NCBI GenBank assembly: GCA_016710065.1
Contig: JADJLP010000016.1
Span: forward strand, 62,001 to 126,000
Direction of reading: 5' to 3'
DNA length: 64,000 bases
Source of the DNA: Candidatus Ideonella esbjergensis
GTDB taxonomy: Bacteria > Pseudomonadota > Gammaproteobacteria > Burkholderiales > Burkholderiaceae_C
Shown here: piece by piece, positions 41,825-50,011 of the stretch
Layout of the letters: each line of letters opens with the position of its first letter
How positions within the stretch are numbered: the first letter of the stretch is position 1
Made by a program: the position numbers and the translations under genes
The notes under the pieces: model-generated
The model's input: the letters and a program-made list of their open reading frames with translations, nothing else
The model's database searches: none
Told to the model about the DNA's origin: nothing

Positions 41825-42109
41825 ATGCAGGAACGGCCCGACCGGCTGGATGTCTACTACGGCAGCGACCTGGTCGGTGCCGTGCACGACAGCGCGCCGC
41901 TGGCCTTCGAGTACGCATCGACGTGGCTGGAAGCCGGCCAACGCATGTCGCTGGCCGCCATCCCGATGCAGCCCGGCCGGCAGGCCACGCCCGAGGTGCA
42001 GGCATTCTTCGAGAACCTGCTGCCCGAAGGCGAACTGCGCGACTACCTGACCGCCCAAGCTAGGCAACAGGTATGGCGTGTCGCACGCGGCCATCCCTGC
42101 CGCCGATGA
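41825..42109 (+). pseudogene. hipA: Truncated hipA (N-terminal domain only)
   Basis: About 94 residues remain of a kinase toxin that is normally around 430. The first ~75 residues match the HipA N-terminal domain (DRLDVYYGSDLVGAVHDSAP, LAFEYASTWLEAGQRMSLAA, FFENLLPEGELRDYLTAQAR). After TAQAR the similarity stops and an unrelated tail (QQVWRVARGHPCRR) leads to a stop. The whole kinase domain is missing, so the protein cannot phosphorylate GltX. A deletion near 42055 joined it to the next fragment. Confidence 0.85.
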
Positions 42110-42368
42110 ACTGCTGAAGCGGCTTACCAAGAACCAATGGGAGTACTACCTCAACGAGTGTCTGCCGGGCGATGAACTGGTGCTCCAGAAGTTGAGTTGG
42201 TACGACAAGCCGCACACAAACTGGGTCGCCTTGGTCAAGCAGTTCCAGCTTCCTGAGAAGGTCGACAAGTCGACTCAAGTGACAAAGCTGCTGGCCTCGA
42301 GTCACAAGGCAGATGGCCAAGCGACGTCCAACGCAGCCAAGGCACTGCTGGACGCGATGCAGAAATAG
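42078..42368 (+). CDS. Unidentified ORF, probable 3' fragment of a deleted gene
   Basis: A 96-residue open frame (GTG start) overlapping the hipA remnant in another frame. The frame extends a little upstream without a better start (NRYGVSHAAIPAADELLKRL). It is charged and helical, with ELVLQKLSWYDKPHTNWVAL and KSTQVTKLLASSHKADGQAT. I do not recognise it. It begins exactly where hipA similarity ends, which suggests it is the tail of a second gene whose 5' part was lost in the same deletion. Confidence 0.45.
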   Translation: MSHAAIPAADELLKRLTKNQWEYYLNECLPGDELVLQKLSWYDKPHTNWVALVKQFQLPEKVDKSTQVTKLLASSHKADGQATSNAAKALLDAMQK

Positions 42369-42464
42369 GTCAGCCCAATGACCTCGGGGGCCGCCCTCAT
42401 CGGTCGCAGAATGGCTTGTTGCAACTGCCAGGCCGTGGCCAGCAATGTCATTCAGGTGTAGGCG

Positions 42465-43136
42465 GTGACCCTCACGTTCGGTGACCTGGGTCGCTTACTG
42501 GATCGCTCGGTCGATCTTGAGCGCGAGCTGAGCCGAATGCTGGGCGGCGATGACGTCCTTCTGCACGATGAATCGACGCGCACGCTGGTCTCGCTGTCCG
42601 CCGCACAAGTCTCGATGGAGCACGGTGTGGCACTGCGAGCGCTGTTGGCACACCCACTGCCTACCGCTGGCATCAGCATGATGCGACTGCAGCACGAGGC
42701 GCTGACACGGGCCGCGTGGCTGCTCTACGCCGCCACGGACGAACATATCGACCGCTTGGTCGCCCCGCTCGATGCCGCGGCGGAGAAGGCAGCCTCCAAG
42801 CTGCCAATGGCCAAGACGATGCTTGACGAGATCGTCGGCAAAGCACCGCACGGTCCGGTCGAAATGCTGACCCACTTCAAGGAAGTGAATGCGCCGGCCC
42901 TGCACTCGTTCGTGCACGGTGGCATCCACGCCATCCAGCGCGGCCTGACGGGCTATCCGGTCGAACTGCTCGCCAACGTGGTGCGCAGCTCCAATGGGCT
43001 CTACACGATGGCCGGCATGCTGTTGGCCATCCTCTCGGGCGACGAGTCCCTGGCCAAGCGCATGAGCAAGATTCAGCCGCGCTTTGCCGACTGCCTGCCA
43101 CCGTTGATCGCGCCGGTGGCCAAGCCCGAAACGTGA
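42465..43136 (+). CDS. DUF6988-like protein
   Basis: A 223-residue soluble helical protein that resembles the DUF6988 family. Notable segments are DESTRTLVSLSAAQVSMEHG, SMMRLQHEALTRAAWLLYAA (a buried Arg-His-Glu helix) and NAPALHSFVHGGIHAIQRGL with two histidines, which could be a binding or catalytic pocket. The start is a GTG at 42465. It is the last gene before the right end of the element and has no obvious partner. No function is known. Assignment to the family is from memory of its pattern and is moderate. Confidence 0.65.
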   Translation: MTLTFGDLGRLLDRSVDLERELSRMLGGDDVLLHDESTRTLVSLSAAQVSMEHGVALRALLAHPLPTAGISMMRLQHEALTRAAWLLYAATDEHIDRLVAPLDAAAEKAASKLPMAKTMLDEIVGKAPHGPVEMLTHFKEVNAPALHSFVHGGIHAIQRGLTGYPVELLANVVRSSNGLYTMAGMLLAILSGDESLAKRMSKIQPRFADCLPPLIAPVAKPET

Positions 43137-43226
43137 TGCGCGGCTCCCGTTAGCCTGCCGCTGGGGCCGATCTCATGGCACAGTATGTTGTATGGAGCAG
43201 ACGCCGGCTCCAGCCCCCAATTCCTG

Positions 43227-43245
43227 TGTACCCACACGTGTACCC
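43227..43245 (+). promoter_or_regulatory. Probable integrase arm sites, right end
   Basis: TGTACCC at 43227-43233 and 43239-43245, 12 bp apart, exactly as at the left end and in the same orientation. They lie 58 bp inside the attR core. Confidence 0.6.
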
Positions 43246-43303
43246 GCCAGCGACCTCGAACCGGGAAACCCAGCATCCATGCGGCTTCCCGGCCGATCTC
43301 CCT

Positions 43304-43327
43304 GAGCAGGTGCAGAACACCGAGTGA
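43304..43327 (+). repeat. attR core
   Basis: Right copy of the 24-bp repeat (GAGCAGGTGCAGAACA, C at 43320, CGAGTGA). It duplicates the last codons and stop of yicC and lies 24 bp before the 3' end of the convergent sensor kinase gene. Confidence 0.9.
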
Positions 43328-43351
43328 CACCCGGCGCGCTGGGCGTCGCCT

Positions 43352-45226
43352 TCAAGTGGCACCCAAGGTGGTGGGCAGCCACAGCGTCACACACACTCCG
43401 CCGCCTGGCGCAGCATCCAGCGCCAAGCGCGCGCCCAGCGTGACAGCGCGGTGTCGCATGTTGGCCAAACCCTGGCCACCAGCCGAGAGCAGGCTCTGCT
43501 CGGTGCCGCAGCCGTTGTCGCTCACGCTCAGCTTCACACCCTCGGTGTTGTCAGGGTCTGGCCCGGCCCAGATGCGCACCTGGGTGGCACCTGAGTGCCG
43601 CAGCACATTGGTGAAGGCCTCCAGCAGCAAGCGCTGGATCTGCAGCACCGCGTGCGGGCTCAGTTGCGGCATGGGTGGCAAATCGCCCATCTCCCACACC
43701 ACCTCGATGCCGGCAGCCTGCAAGCGTGGTTGCAAACGGTAGCGCAGCGTGGCCAGTGCAGTGGTGAGCTCACCATACAGCGGCTGCATGGAATCCACGG
43801 CCATGCGCATCTCGTCCAGCGCGTCTTTCACATGGTCTTCCACGTCCTGCGGCATGCATTCGGGCTGGTGCACCATGTTGAGCAGACCCACCAGTTGCGA
43901 GCCCACGCCGTCGTGGATCTCGCGCATGATGCGCTGGCGCTCGTCCATCACCGCTTGCTCCTTCTCGCGCGCCCGAAGGGCTTCGAAGGCCTGCCCGAGT
44001 TGCCGCTCGCGCTCGGCCACGCGTTCGGCCAGTTCGGCGTTGAGCGCGCGAAACTCCAGCACGGTGCGGCTGTAACGCTCCACCACCAGACCGGCCATGA
44101 TGAGCACGAAGGCGAACATGGCGTCGCTGGTGTAGGTCTTCACCAGCCCACTGGAGTGCGTGATGCGCACCCAGACCAGATCGTGCACGCCTGCAGCAAT
44201 GGCCAGCGCGCCCGCCACGGTGAGCACCCAGGCGATGGGCAAGCGCCGCACCCAGGCAGCCTGAAACACGTTGGCGCAAGACAGCACGCCCAGCGGTACC
44301 AGCAAAGCCAGGCCAAGCGTCCAAAGTTGGGGCTGGCCGAAGGCAAACGAGGCCGCCGCCAACACCGTCACCAGCCCCATCACGGTCGCAATGAACCTGG
44401 CCATGCGGCGTGTAACCAGGTTCAGCGCGCCCAGCGTGAAGCGGCATATCATGGCCAGGTGGCAGGCGTAGCAGATGGCCACGACGGCACCCCACAGCGG
44501 CCAGGGGATGGGCACATCGGGCCAGACTTGGTCGAGGTTGCGCAACACGCCCAGCCAGGCAGCCAGGCCAAAGGTGCCATAGAGCGGATCGCGCTGGCGC
44601 CACCACAGCGCCAGTGCCATGGTGCCCATCACCGCCAGGCTCAGTGCAATCACCAGTGGCCCCACGAAGCGCCAGCGGAACTGGTCCAGCGCCACCGCGT
44701 TCATGGCCGCTTGCGGGCCGTAGAGGATCATTGACAGCCCGCCCGCACGCTGGCGTTGCAGTGTCGCGTCGATGCTCAGTTCGTTCAGGCCGTCTCGCCG
44801 CAGCAGCGTGGCCGGCACCACCACCAGTTGGGCCGCCTTGGCGGCGTCGTAGGTCGGGTTGCCCAACTCGCCCAACTGAGCCACCAGAGCGCCGTTCACG
44901 CGCACGGCGGCCTGGTTGCCTACCTTGGCAATCATCAGCGCCATGGGCTGATCGGGTACGCAGGGCGTTTGCAGTTGCGCATGGTAGGTAACGCTGCCAC
45001 CCCGACCGGGATAGGCCAGATCCCAACGGTGGGCCAAGGTCACTTCTGCCTGTATGGCAGGCAGGCCATCAGGCCGCAACTCGGCCTGGGCGTGGTCGAC
45101 ACTGACGATTCGACTGGCGCAATCGGCGGCGGGTGCGGGCTGTGCGAACGCTCGCACGGCCAGACCCCACCACAAGCAACCACCGAGGACGAGTGGTACA
45201 GCCCTGGCCACCCAGCCTGCGCGCAT
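43352..45226 (-). CDS. NarX-type sensor histidine kinase with 7TM-like sensor
   Basis: A 624-residue membrane kinase. After a signal-like first helix there is a periplasmic domain to about residue 185 (containing MALMIAKVGNQAAVRVNGAL), then about seven membrane helices (WRFVGPLVIALSLAVMGTMA ... MFAFVLIMAGLVVE), a layout like the 7TMR-DISM sensors. A coiled coil (LEFRALNAELAERVAERERQ) leads to a HisKA_3 domain with the phospho-acceptor in RQRIMREIHDGVGSQLVG and an ATPase domain (LLEAFTNVLRHSGATQV, DNGCG, GGQGLANMRHRA). The response regulator gene lies 7 bp upstream on the same strand. Signal unknown. Confidence 0.9.
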   Translation of the reverse strand: MRAGWVARAVPLVLGGCLWWGLAVRAFAQPAPAADCASRIVSVDHAQAELRPDGLPAIQAEVTLAHRWDLAYPGRGGSVTYHAQLQTPCVPDQPMALMIAKVGNQAAVRVNGALVAQLGELGNPTYDAAKAAQLVVVPATLLRRDGLNELSIDATLQRQRAGGLSMILYGPQAAMNAVALDQFRWRFVGPLVIALSLAVMGTMALALWWRQRDPLYGTFGLAAWLGVLRNLDQVWPDVPIPWPLWGAVVAICYACHLAMICRFTLGALNLVTRRMARFIATVMGLVTVLAAASFAFGQPQLWTLGLALLVPLGVLSCANVFQAAWVRRLPIAWVLTVAGALAIAAGVHDLVWVRITHSSGLVKTYTSDAMFAFVLIMAGLVVERYSRTVLEFRALNAELAERVAERERQLGQAFEALRAREKEQAVMDERQRIMREIHDGVGSQLVGLLNMVHQPECMPQDVEDHVKDALDEMRMAVDSMQPLYGELTTALATLRYRLQPRLQAAGIEVVWEMGDLPPMPQLSPHAVLQIQRLLLEAFTNVLRHSGATQVRIWAGPDPDNTEGVKLSVSDNGCGTEQSLLSAGGQGLANMRHRAVTLGARLALDAAPGGGVCVTLWLPTTLGAT

Positions 45227-45233
45227 GCTCAGC

Positions 45234-45935
45234 TCACCTCAGCAGGCCCAGGTGCCGGGCCTCGAATACCGCTTCGGTCTTGTTGTGCACGTCAAGCTTG
45301 CCGTAGATATTGCGCACATGGGTGCGCACGGTGGAGAGCGACAGCCCCATGCGCTGCGCCACCTCGGCATAAGTGAAGCCCCGGGCCACCATGTCCAGCA
45401 CCTGTGCTTCGCGTGGCGAAAGTGATTCGCGGCCGTCGTTGCCGCCCGCTGCGGCCGCATAGGCTGCTGCTGCGGCAGCCTCGCTGCGAGCCTCGGCGGC
45501 GTTGGCCTGCCAGCGCACCAGCAGTTGCCTGGCGATCAGCGGCGACATGGGCGCGCCACCGGCATGCAACTGGGTGACATGGTTGGCCAGGTCAGCCTCG
45601 GTGCCATCTTTCAGGATGTAGCCGCCGGCACCAGCCTCAAAGGCCTGCAGCATGTTGCGCTCGTCACCGAACACTGTCACCACCAGCACGGCGCAGGCAG
45701 GTTGCATGCGCCGGCAGCGGCGTATCACGTCCAGGCCTGAGCCATCTGGCAGGCCCAGATCCACCAGCAGGATGTCCACCGCGTTGTCACCCAGCCAGGC
45801 CAGGATGTCGGTGACCGACGAGGCCGCGTACACAAACTTCAGCGAATCGTCGGCATTGATGACCCGAGCCAGGCGGGTACGCACGCCAGGGTCGTCCTCC
45901 ACCAGGGCCACATGGATGGGCGCACGGTCGGTCAT
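45234..45935 (-). CDS. NarL/LuxR-type response regulator
   Basis: A 233-residue regulator: receiver domain (IHVALVEDDPGVRTRLA, phosphorylation Asp in DILLVDLGLPDGSG, Lys in GYILKDGTEADL) and a C-terminal LuxR helix-turn-helix (SLSPREAQVLDMVARGFTYA, EVAQRMGLSLSTVRTHVRNI). The two are joined by an unusual Ala-rich linker (EARSEAAAAAAYAAAAGG). ATG 45935 is chosen; an upstream in-frame start would add a tail that runs opposite the gmk leader. It precedes the sensor gene by 7 bp. Targets unknown. Confidence 0.93.
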   Translation of the reverse strand: MTDRAPIHVALVEDDPGVRTRLARVINADDSLKFVYAASSVTDILAWLGDNAVDILLVDLGLPDGSGLDVIRRCRRMQPACAVLVVTVFGDERNMLQAFEAGAGGYILKDGTEADLANHVTQLHAGGAPMSPLIARQLLVRWQANAAEARSEAAAAAAYAAAAGGNDGRESLSPREAQVLDMVARGFTYAEVAQRMGLSLSTVRTHVRNIYGKLDVHNKTEAVFEARHLGLLR

Positions 45936-46104
45936 GCAGCATCCCTCATGGGCCTGTGGAGTTGCAAAGAAGTGTCTGGCGAGCGTTGCATGGCAATGTT
46001 TGGATTCACCGGGAATGTTCTCACGAGTAGGAACCTGCCCGGCTGCGGGCGGCATCGCACGAACAGACGAGGCCTGTCCCATCTTCGGCTAAGCTATTGC
46101 GCTC

Positions 46105-46725
46105 ATGGAAACACCCGGCAACCTCTTCGTCGTCGCGGCGCCCAGCGGCGCAGGCAAATCCAGCCTGGTCAAGGCGCTGCTGGAACTGGATTCGCACTTG
46201 AGCGTCTCGGTCTCGCACACCACCCGGGCACCGCGCGGCCAAGAGCAGGCCGGCCGCGAGTACCACTTTGTCAGCCCGCCCGAGTTCCAGGCCATGATCG
46301 ACCGGGCTGAGTTCTTCGAGTGGGCCGAAGTGCATGGCAACAGCTACGGCACTTCGCGGTTGGGCATTGAAGCCCGGTTGATGGCCGGTGAAGACGTGGT
46401 GCTGGAGATCGACTGGCAGGGTGCGCTGCAGATCAAGCAGTTGTTCGCCCATGCAGTGCTGATCTTCATCCTGCCGCCCAGTTGGAAGGAACTGGAACAA
46501 CGACTCAAGCGCCGCGGCGAGGATGGCCCTGAAGTGATCGCCCGACGCATGGTTAATGCCCACGAGGAAGTGGCCCAGGCCAGGCACTTCGACTACGTTA
46601 TAATCAACAGCTTGTTCGAGACAGCGCTTTTCGATCTGAAAACCGTTGTTCACTCCCAGCGCCTGAAGTACGCGGCCCAACGCCGCGCCAAGTCCTCGGT
46701 TTTCAGCGCGCTGAACCTTGTTTGA
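46105..46725 (+). CDS. gmk: Guanylate kinase
   Basis: Phosphorylates GMP to GDP. The 206-residue protein has the P-loop VVAAPSGAGKSSLVKALLEL, the GMP-binding SVSHTTRAPRGQEQAGREYH, FVSPPEFQAMIDRAEFFEWA, and the lid segment RLKRRGEDGPEVIARRM. It begins the gmk-rpoZ-spoT run; in related genomes yicC lies just upstream, a link broken here by the integrative element and the two-component genes. Confidence 0.97.
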   Translation: METPGNLFVVAAPSGAGKSSLVKALLELDSHLSVSVSHTTRAPRGQEQAGREYHFVSPPEFQAMIDRAEFFEWAEVHGNSYGTSRLGIEARLMAGEDVVLEIDWQGALQIKQLFAHAVLIFILPPSWKELEQRLKRRGEDGPEVIARRMVNAHEEVAQARHFDYVIINSLFETALFDLKTVVHSQRLKYAAQRRAKSSVFSALNLV

Positions 46726-46767
46726 GCCTACCGGCCCAAACACATTGCAAGAAGACAGGATCCGCCC

Positions 46768-46971
46768 ATGGCCCGCATCACCGTTGAAGACTGCCTCGTC
46801 AAGATCCCCAACCGCTTTCAGCTCGTGCTGGCGGCCACCTACCGTGCGCGCATGCTGAGCCAGGGCCACACAGCCAAGGTCGAGTCGAAGAACAAGCCCG
46901 GAGTGACCGCGCTGCGCGAAATCGCCGCCGGCGAAGTGGGCATCGAGATGCTGCGCAAGGTGCCGACCTGA
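46768..46971 (+). CDS. rpoZ: RNA polymerase omega subunit
   Basis: A 67-residue subunit that helps assemble RNA polymerase and bind ppGpp. The sequence MARITVEDCLVKIPNRFQLV and TKVESKNKP-like AKVESKNKPGVTALREIAAG is diagnostic. It sits 42 bp after gmk, before spoT, as usual. A strong hairpin follows. Confidence 0.97.
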   Translation: MARITVEDCLVKIPNRFQLVLAATYRARMLSQGHTAKVESKNKPGVTALREIAAGEVGIEMLRKVPT

Positions 46972-46996
46972 TCATCAGGCTTCACTGAATTCGCGA

Positions 46997-47027
46997 AACG
47001 GGCGCCCCAGGGCGCCCGTTCTCGTTT
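46997..47027 (+). terminator. Hairpin after rpoZ
   Basis: Ten-bp perfect stem AACGGGCGCC/GGCGCCCGTT (46997-47006 with 47011-47020), loop CCAG, followed by a moderately T-rich CTCGTTT. May reduce rather than stop readthrough into spoT. Confidence 0.7.
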
Positions 47028-47058
47028 GGGGCCATCTGTTCTCGGCTAAATTCGGGCC

Positions 47059-49344
47059 ATGGGTATCCGATCATTCGCGGCCGAGTTGTTGCCTTCCGCC
47101 TTGCAAGGGCGGTCGCGCGCGTTGGCGGCCGATGTGCTGGCCCGTGCGCCCGAGACAAACACCTTCGCCGAGTTGTCGGAGCGCCTGGGCTACCTCGGCA
47201 AGGCCGACTTGAAGCTGGTGCGCGACGCCTACAAGTTCGCCGACGAGGCCCACCTGGGTCAGTTCCGCGCCAGCGGCCAGCCCTACATCACCCACCCCAT
47301 CGCAGTGGCAGGCCTGGTGGCCAACTGGCGGCTCGACGCCCAGGCCATCATGGCAGCGCTGATGCACGATGCCATGGAAGACTGCGGTATCACCAAACCG
47401 GAGCTGATCGAACGTTTTGGCGCCCCCACAGCCGAGCTGGTGGACGGTCTGACCAAGCTGGACAAGCTGCAGTTCTCGACCCGCGAGGAAGGGCAGGCCG
47501 AGTCTTTCCGCAAGATGCTGCTGGCCATGTCGCGTGACGTTCGCGTCATCCTCATCAAGCTCGCCGACCGGCTGCACAACATGCGCACCATGTCGGCCAT
47601 GGTGGCCAACAAGCGTGGCCGCATTGCCCGCGAGACGCTGGACATCTACGCCCCCATCGCCCACCGCCTGGGCCTGAACCAGACCTACCGCGAGCTGCAG
47701 GAGCTCTCGTTCTCGAACATCAACCCCTGGCGCCATGGCGCGCTGGAAAAAGCCGTGCTGCGCGCGCGTGGCTACCGCCGTGACATCGTCTCGCGCGTGC
47801 AAGACGACGTGGTCAAGGCTTTTGCCCACGCCAAGATGAAGGCCGAGGTGAGCGGGCGGGAGAAGACCGTCTACTCCATCTACCGCAAGATGCGCGAGAA
47901 GCACGCCGGTTTCGCACAGGTCACCGACATCTTCGGCTTTCGCATCGTCGTGCCGGCGCTGTTCGATTGCTACCAGGCACTGGGCGTGCTGCACCAGCTC
48001 TACAAGCCGGTGCCGGGCCGCTTCAAGGACTACATCGCCATCCCCAAGCCCAATGGCTACCAGTCGCTGCACACCACGCTGGTGAGCCCGCTGGGCACGG
48101 CCATCGAGTTCCAGATCCGCACCGAGGAAATGCACGCCGTGGCCGAGGCCGGCATTGCCGCGCACTGGCTCTACAAGGTGGGCCAGAAGGGCAGCAACCC
48201 CACCGACGTGGCGCAGCGCCTGGGCGCGCTGTGGCTCAAGTCGCTGCTGGATATTCAGGACGAGACCCGCGACGCGGCCGAGTTCCTGGAGCACGTCAAG
48301 ATCGACCTGGTGCCCGACGCGGTCTACGTGTTCACGCCCATGAGCAAGATCCTGGCGCTGCCGCGCGGCGCCACGGCCGTCGACTTTGCCTACGCCATCC
48401 ACTCCGATGTGGGCGACCATTGCGTGGCCGTGAAGATCAACAGCGAGCCCGCACCGCTGCGGGCCGAACTGCGCTCTGGTGACGTGGTAGAGGTGATCAC
48501 CGCCCCCGGCGCCCGCCCCAACCCCGCCTGGTTGAACTTCGTGCGCACGGGCCGCGCCCGCTCCAAGGTGCGCCACTACTTGAAGAACCTGGAGCACGAA
48601 GAGTCGCAGATGCTGGGCGAGAAGATGCTCAGCCAGGCCTTGCGCGCCGAAGGGTTGGGCATGCCGGCGCGCGAGCCAGACGCCGGCCCCGAGGCCACCG
48701 TTTGGGCACCACTGCTGCGCTGGAGTGGCAACCGCACACCGGGCGACCTGCTGCTCGACATCGGCCTTGGCAAGAAGATCGCCACCATCGTAGCCAAGCG
48801 CATGGCCCAGTTGCTGCGCGAGCAGGGCAAGCTGCCCGACGCCGTGACGCTGAGCCTGGGGCGCTACGCGACCGATGACAACACGCCCACCCAGAACTTC
48901 GTCGTGATCGACGGCTCCGAGGGCGCCTCCATCACCATGGCCACCTGTTGCCGGCCCATTCCCGGCGACGCCATCGTTGGCTACCTTGGTCGAGGTGAAG
49001 GTCTGGTGGTGCACACCACCGATTGCCAGGTGGGCAAGCGCTTGTTCGAGCGCGACCGCGAGCGCTGGATGCAGGTGGAGTGGGCCGAGGAACCCACGCG
49101 CGCCTTCGAAGTGGCCATCCAGATGCTGCTGAAGAACGGCAAGGGCGCGCTGGCCCAGGTGGCGCAGGCCGTGAGCAGTGCCGAGGCCGACATCACCCAC
49201 ATCGACATGGGCGACGAGCCCCCAGACGAAACGGCCGAGCTGAAGCTACTGGTCAGCGTGCGCGACCGTTTGCACCTGGCCGACGTGCTGCGCACCTTGA
49301 AGCGCAACCCCATCGTGCTGAAGGTGCAGCGCGTGCGACCCTAG
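47059..49344 (+). CDS. spoT: Bifunctional (p)ppGpp synthetase/hydrolase
   Basis: A 761-residue RelA/SpoT homologue that makes and degrades the stringent-response alarmone. The hydrolase is intact: HPIAVAGLVANWRLD with the HD pair His103-Asp104 in AALMHDAMED, and LADRLHNMRTM. The synthetase domain follows with SGREKTVYSIYRKM, VTDIFGFRIVVPALFDCYQA and YIAIPKPNGYQSLHTT. TGS (VYVFTPMSKILALPRGATAV), a Zn-finger region with CCRPIPGD, and a C-terminal ACT domain complete it. The synthetase motifs cannot alone tell how active that half is. It ends overlapping the convergent greB by four bases. Confidence 0.96.
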   Translation: MGIRSFAAELLPSALQGRSRALAADVLARAPETNTFAELSERLGYLGKADLKLVRDAYKFADEAHLGQFRASGQPYITHPIAVAGLVANWRLDAQAIMAALMHDAMEDCGITKPELIERFGAPTAELVDGLTKLDKLQFSTREEGQAESFRKMLLAMSRDVRVILIKLADRLHNMRTMSAMVANKRGRIARETLDIYAPIAHRLGLNQTYRELQELSFSNINPWRHGALEKAVLRARGYRRDIVSRVQDDVVKAFAHAKMKAEVSGREKTVYSIYRKMREKHAGFAQVTDIFGFRIVVPALFDCYQALGVLHQLYKPVPGRFKDYIAIPKPNGYQSLHTTLVSPLGTAIEFQIRTEEMHAVAEAGIAAHWLYKVGQKGSNPTDVAQRLGALWLKSLLDIQDETRDAAEFLEHVKIDLVPDAVYVFTPMSKILALPRGATAVDFAYAIHSDVGDHCVAVKINSEPAPLRAELRSGDVVEVITAPGARPNPAWLNFVRTGRARSKVRHYLKNLEHEESQMLGEKMLSQALRAEGLGMPAREPDAGPEATVWAPLLRWSGNRTPGDLLLDIGLGKKIATIVAKRMAQLLREQGKLPDAVTLSLGRYATDDNTPTQNFVVIDGSEGASITMATCCRPIPGDAIVGYLGRGEGLVVHTTDCQVGKRLFERDRERWMQVEWAEEPTRAFEVAIQMLLKNGKGALAQVAQAVSSAEADITHIDMGDEPPDETAELKLLVSVRDRLHLADVLRTLKRNPIVLKVQRVRP

Positions 49345-49904
49345 TCTGGCCTTGGTGCGGGGTACCGAACCTCCAGCACCTCCAGGGTCTCCAGCCCACC
49401 GGGCGTCATCAGGGTCACCTCGTCGCCCTCGCGGGCCTTGAGCAAGGCGCGAGCAATGGGCGAGACCCAGCTCACCTCGCCGGCCAGGTGGTCCACCTCG
49501 TCGATGCCCTTGATGGTGATGGTGCGCTCCTCGCCCTTGCTGTTGGCGTAGGTGACGGTGGCGCCGAAGAAGATCTGGTCGTGGCCATGGTGGGCCGACG
49601 GGTCGGCCACCTCGGCGATGTCGAGCCGCTTGGTGAGGAAGCGGATGCGGCGGTCGATCTCGCGCAGCCGCTTCTTGCCGTAGATGTAGTCGCCGTTCTC
49701 GCTGCGGTCGCCATTCAACGCGGCCCAGTGCACGGCCTCGACCACCTTGGGCCGCTCGTCGTCGATGAGCTGCAGCAGTTCGGCGCGCAGCGCATGGTGG
49801 CCGGCTGGCGTCATGTAGTTCTTGCCGCCGGCGGGGATGGGCGGCAGCGCGGCGCTGTCTTCGTCGTCGTCGCCGTCGCTTTCCTTGGTGAAAGCCTTGT
49901 TCAT
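49341..49904 (-). CDS. greB: Transcription elongation factor GreB
   Basis: Rescues backtracked RNA polymerase by stimulating transcript cleavage. The 187-residue protein has the N-terminal coiled coil with acidic tip (HWAALNGDRSENGDYIYGKK, then RLREIDRRIRFLTKRLD) and a C-terminal FKBP-like domain (FGATVTYANSKGEERTITIK, SWVSPIARALLKAREGDEV). The YIYGKK sequence after the tip marks GreB rather than GreA (which has Y-AAKE). An acidic N-terminal extension (KESDGDDDEDSAALP) precedes it. Convergent with spoT. Confidence 0.95.
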   Translation of the reverse strand: MNKAFTKESDGDDDEDSAALPPIPAGGKNYMTPAGHHALRAELLQLIDDERPKVVEAVHWAALNGDRSENGDYIYGKKRLREIDRRIRFLTKRLDIAEVADPSAHHGHDQIFFGATVTYANSKGEERTITIKGIDEVDHLAGEVSWVSPIARALLKAREGDEVTLMTPGGLETLEVLEVRYPAPRPD

Positions 49905-49942
49905 GCGCCGATTGTCGGGCCAGCGCGCACAGGCCAGCGCAC

Positions 49943-49980
49943 GGCCGCTCCGAAGCGGCCTGTGTACCCTCTCTGAGGGT
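49943..49980. terminator. Two short hairpins between greB and marR genes
   Basis: GGCCGCT/AGCGGCC (49943-49949 with 49954-49960) and ACCCT/AGGGT (49966-49970 with 49976-49980). No T-run on either strand; possibly ends the minus-strand marR transcript. Confidence 0.35.
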
Positions 49981-50011
49981 GGTAGCGGTACGCCGCAACC
50001 GGGTGCTCCAC

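Larger units (their letters stand above)
35517..43327 (+). mobile_element. Integrative element inserted at the 3' end of yicC
   Basis: About 7.8 kb bounded by a direct repeat of 24 bp with one mismatch: 35517-35540 (the end of yicC) and 43304-43327, both reading GAGCAGGTGCAGAACA then CGAGTGA. The integrase gene starts 172 bp inside the left end. Twin TGTACCC sites 12 bp apart occur inside both ends. Cargo, in order: integrase, AbiEi, AbiEii, primase-helicase, HipB, truncated HipA, a gene fragment and a DUF6988-like gene. No conjugation genes, excisionase or origin is visible, so it is at most mobilisable. It splits the yicC-gmk neighbourhood that is contiguous in related bacteria. Confidence 0.9.

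Noticed and set aside
35517..43327. The element as a prophage or conjugative element
   Set aside because: No capsid, portal, terminase, relaxase or type IV secretion gene is present.
46997..47027. Hairpin after rpoZ read as a riboswitch for spoT
   Set aside because: It is a simple 10-bp stem with a four-base loop; nothing resembles a known aptamer.
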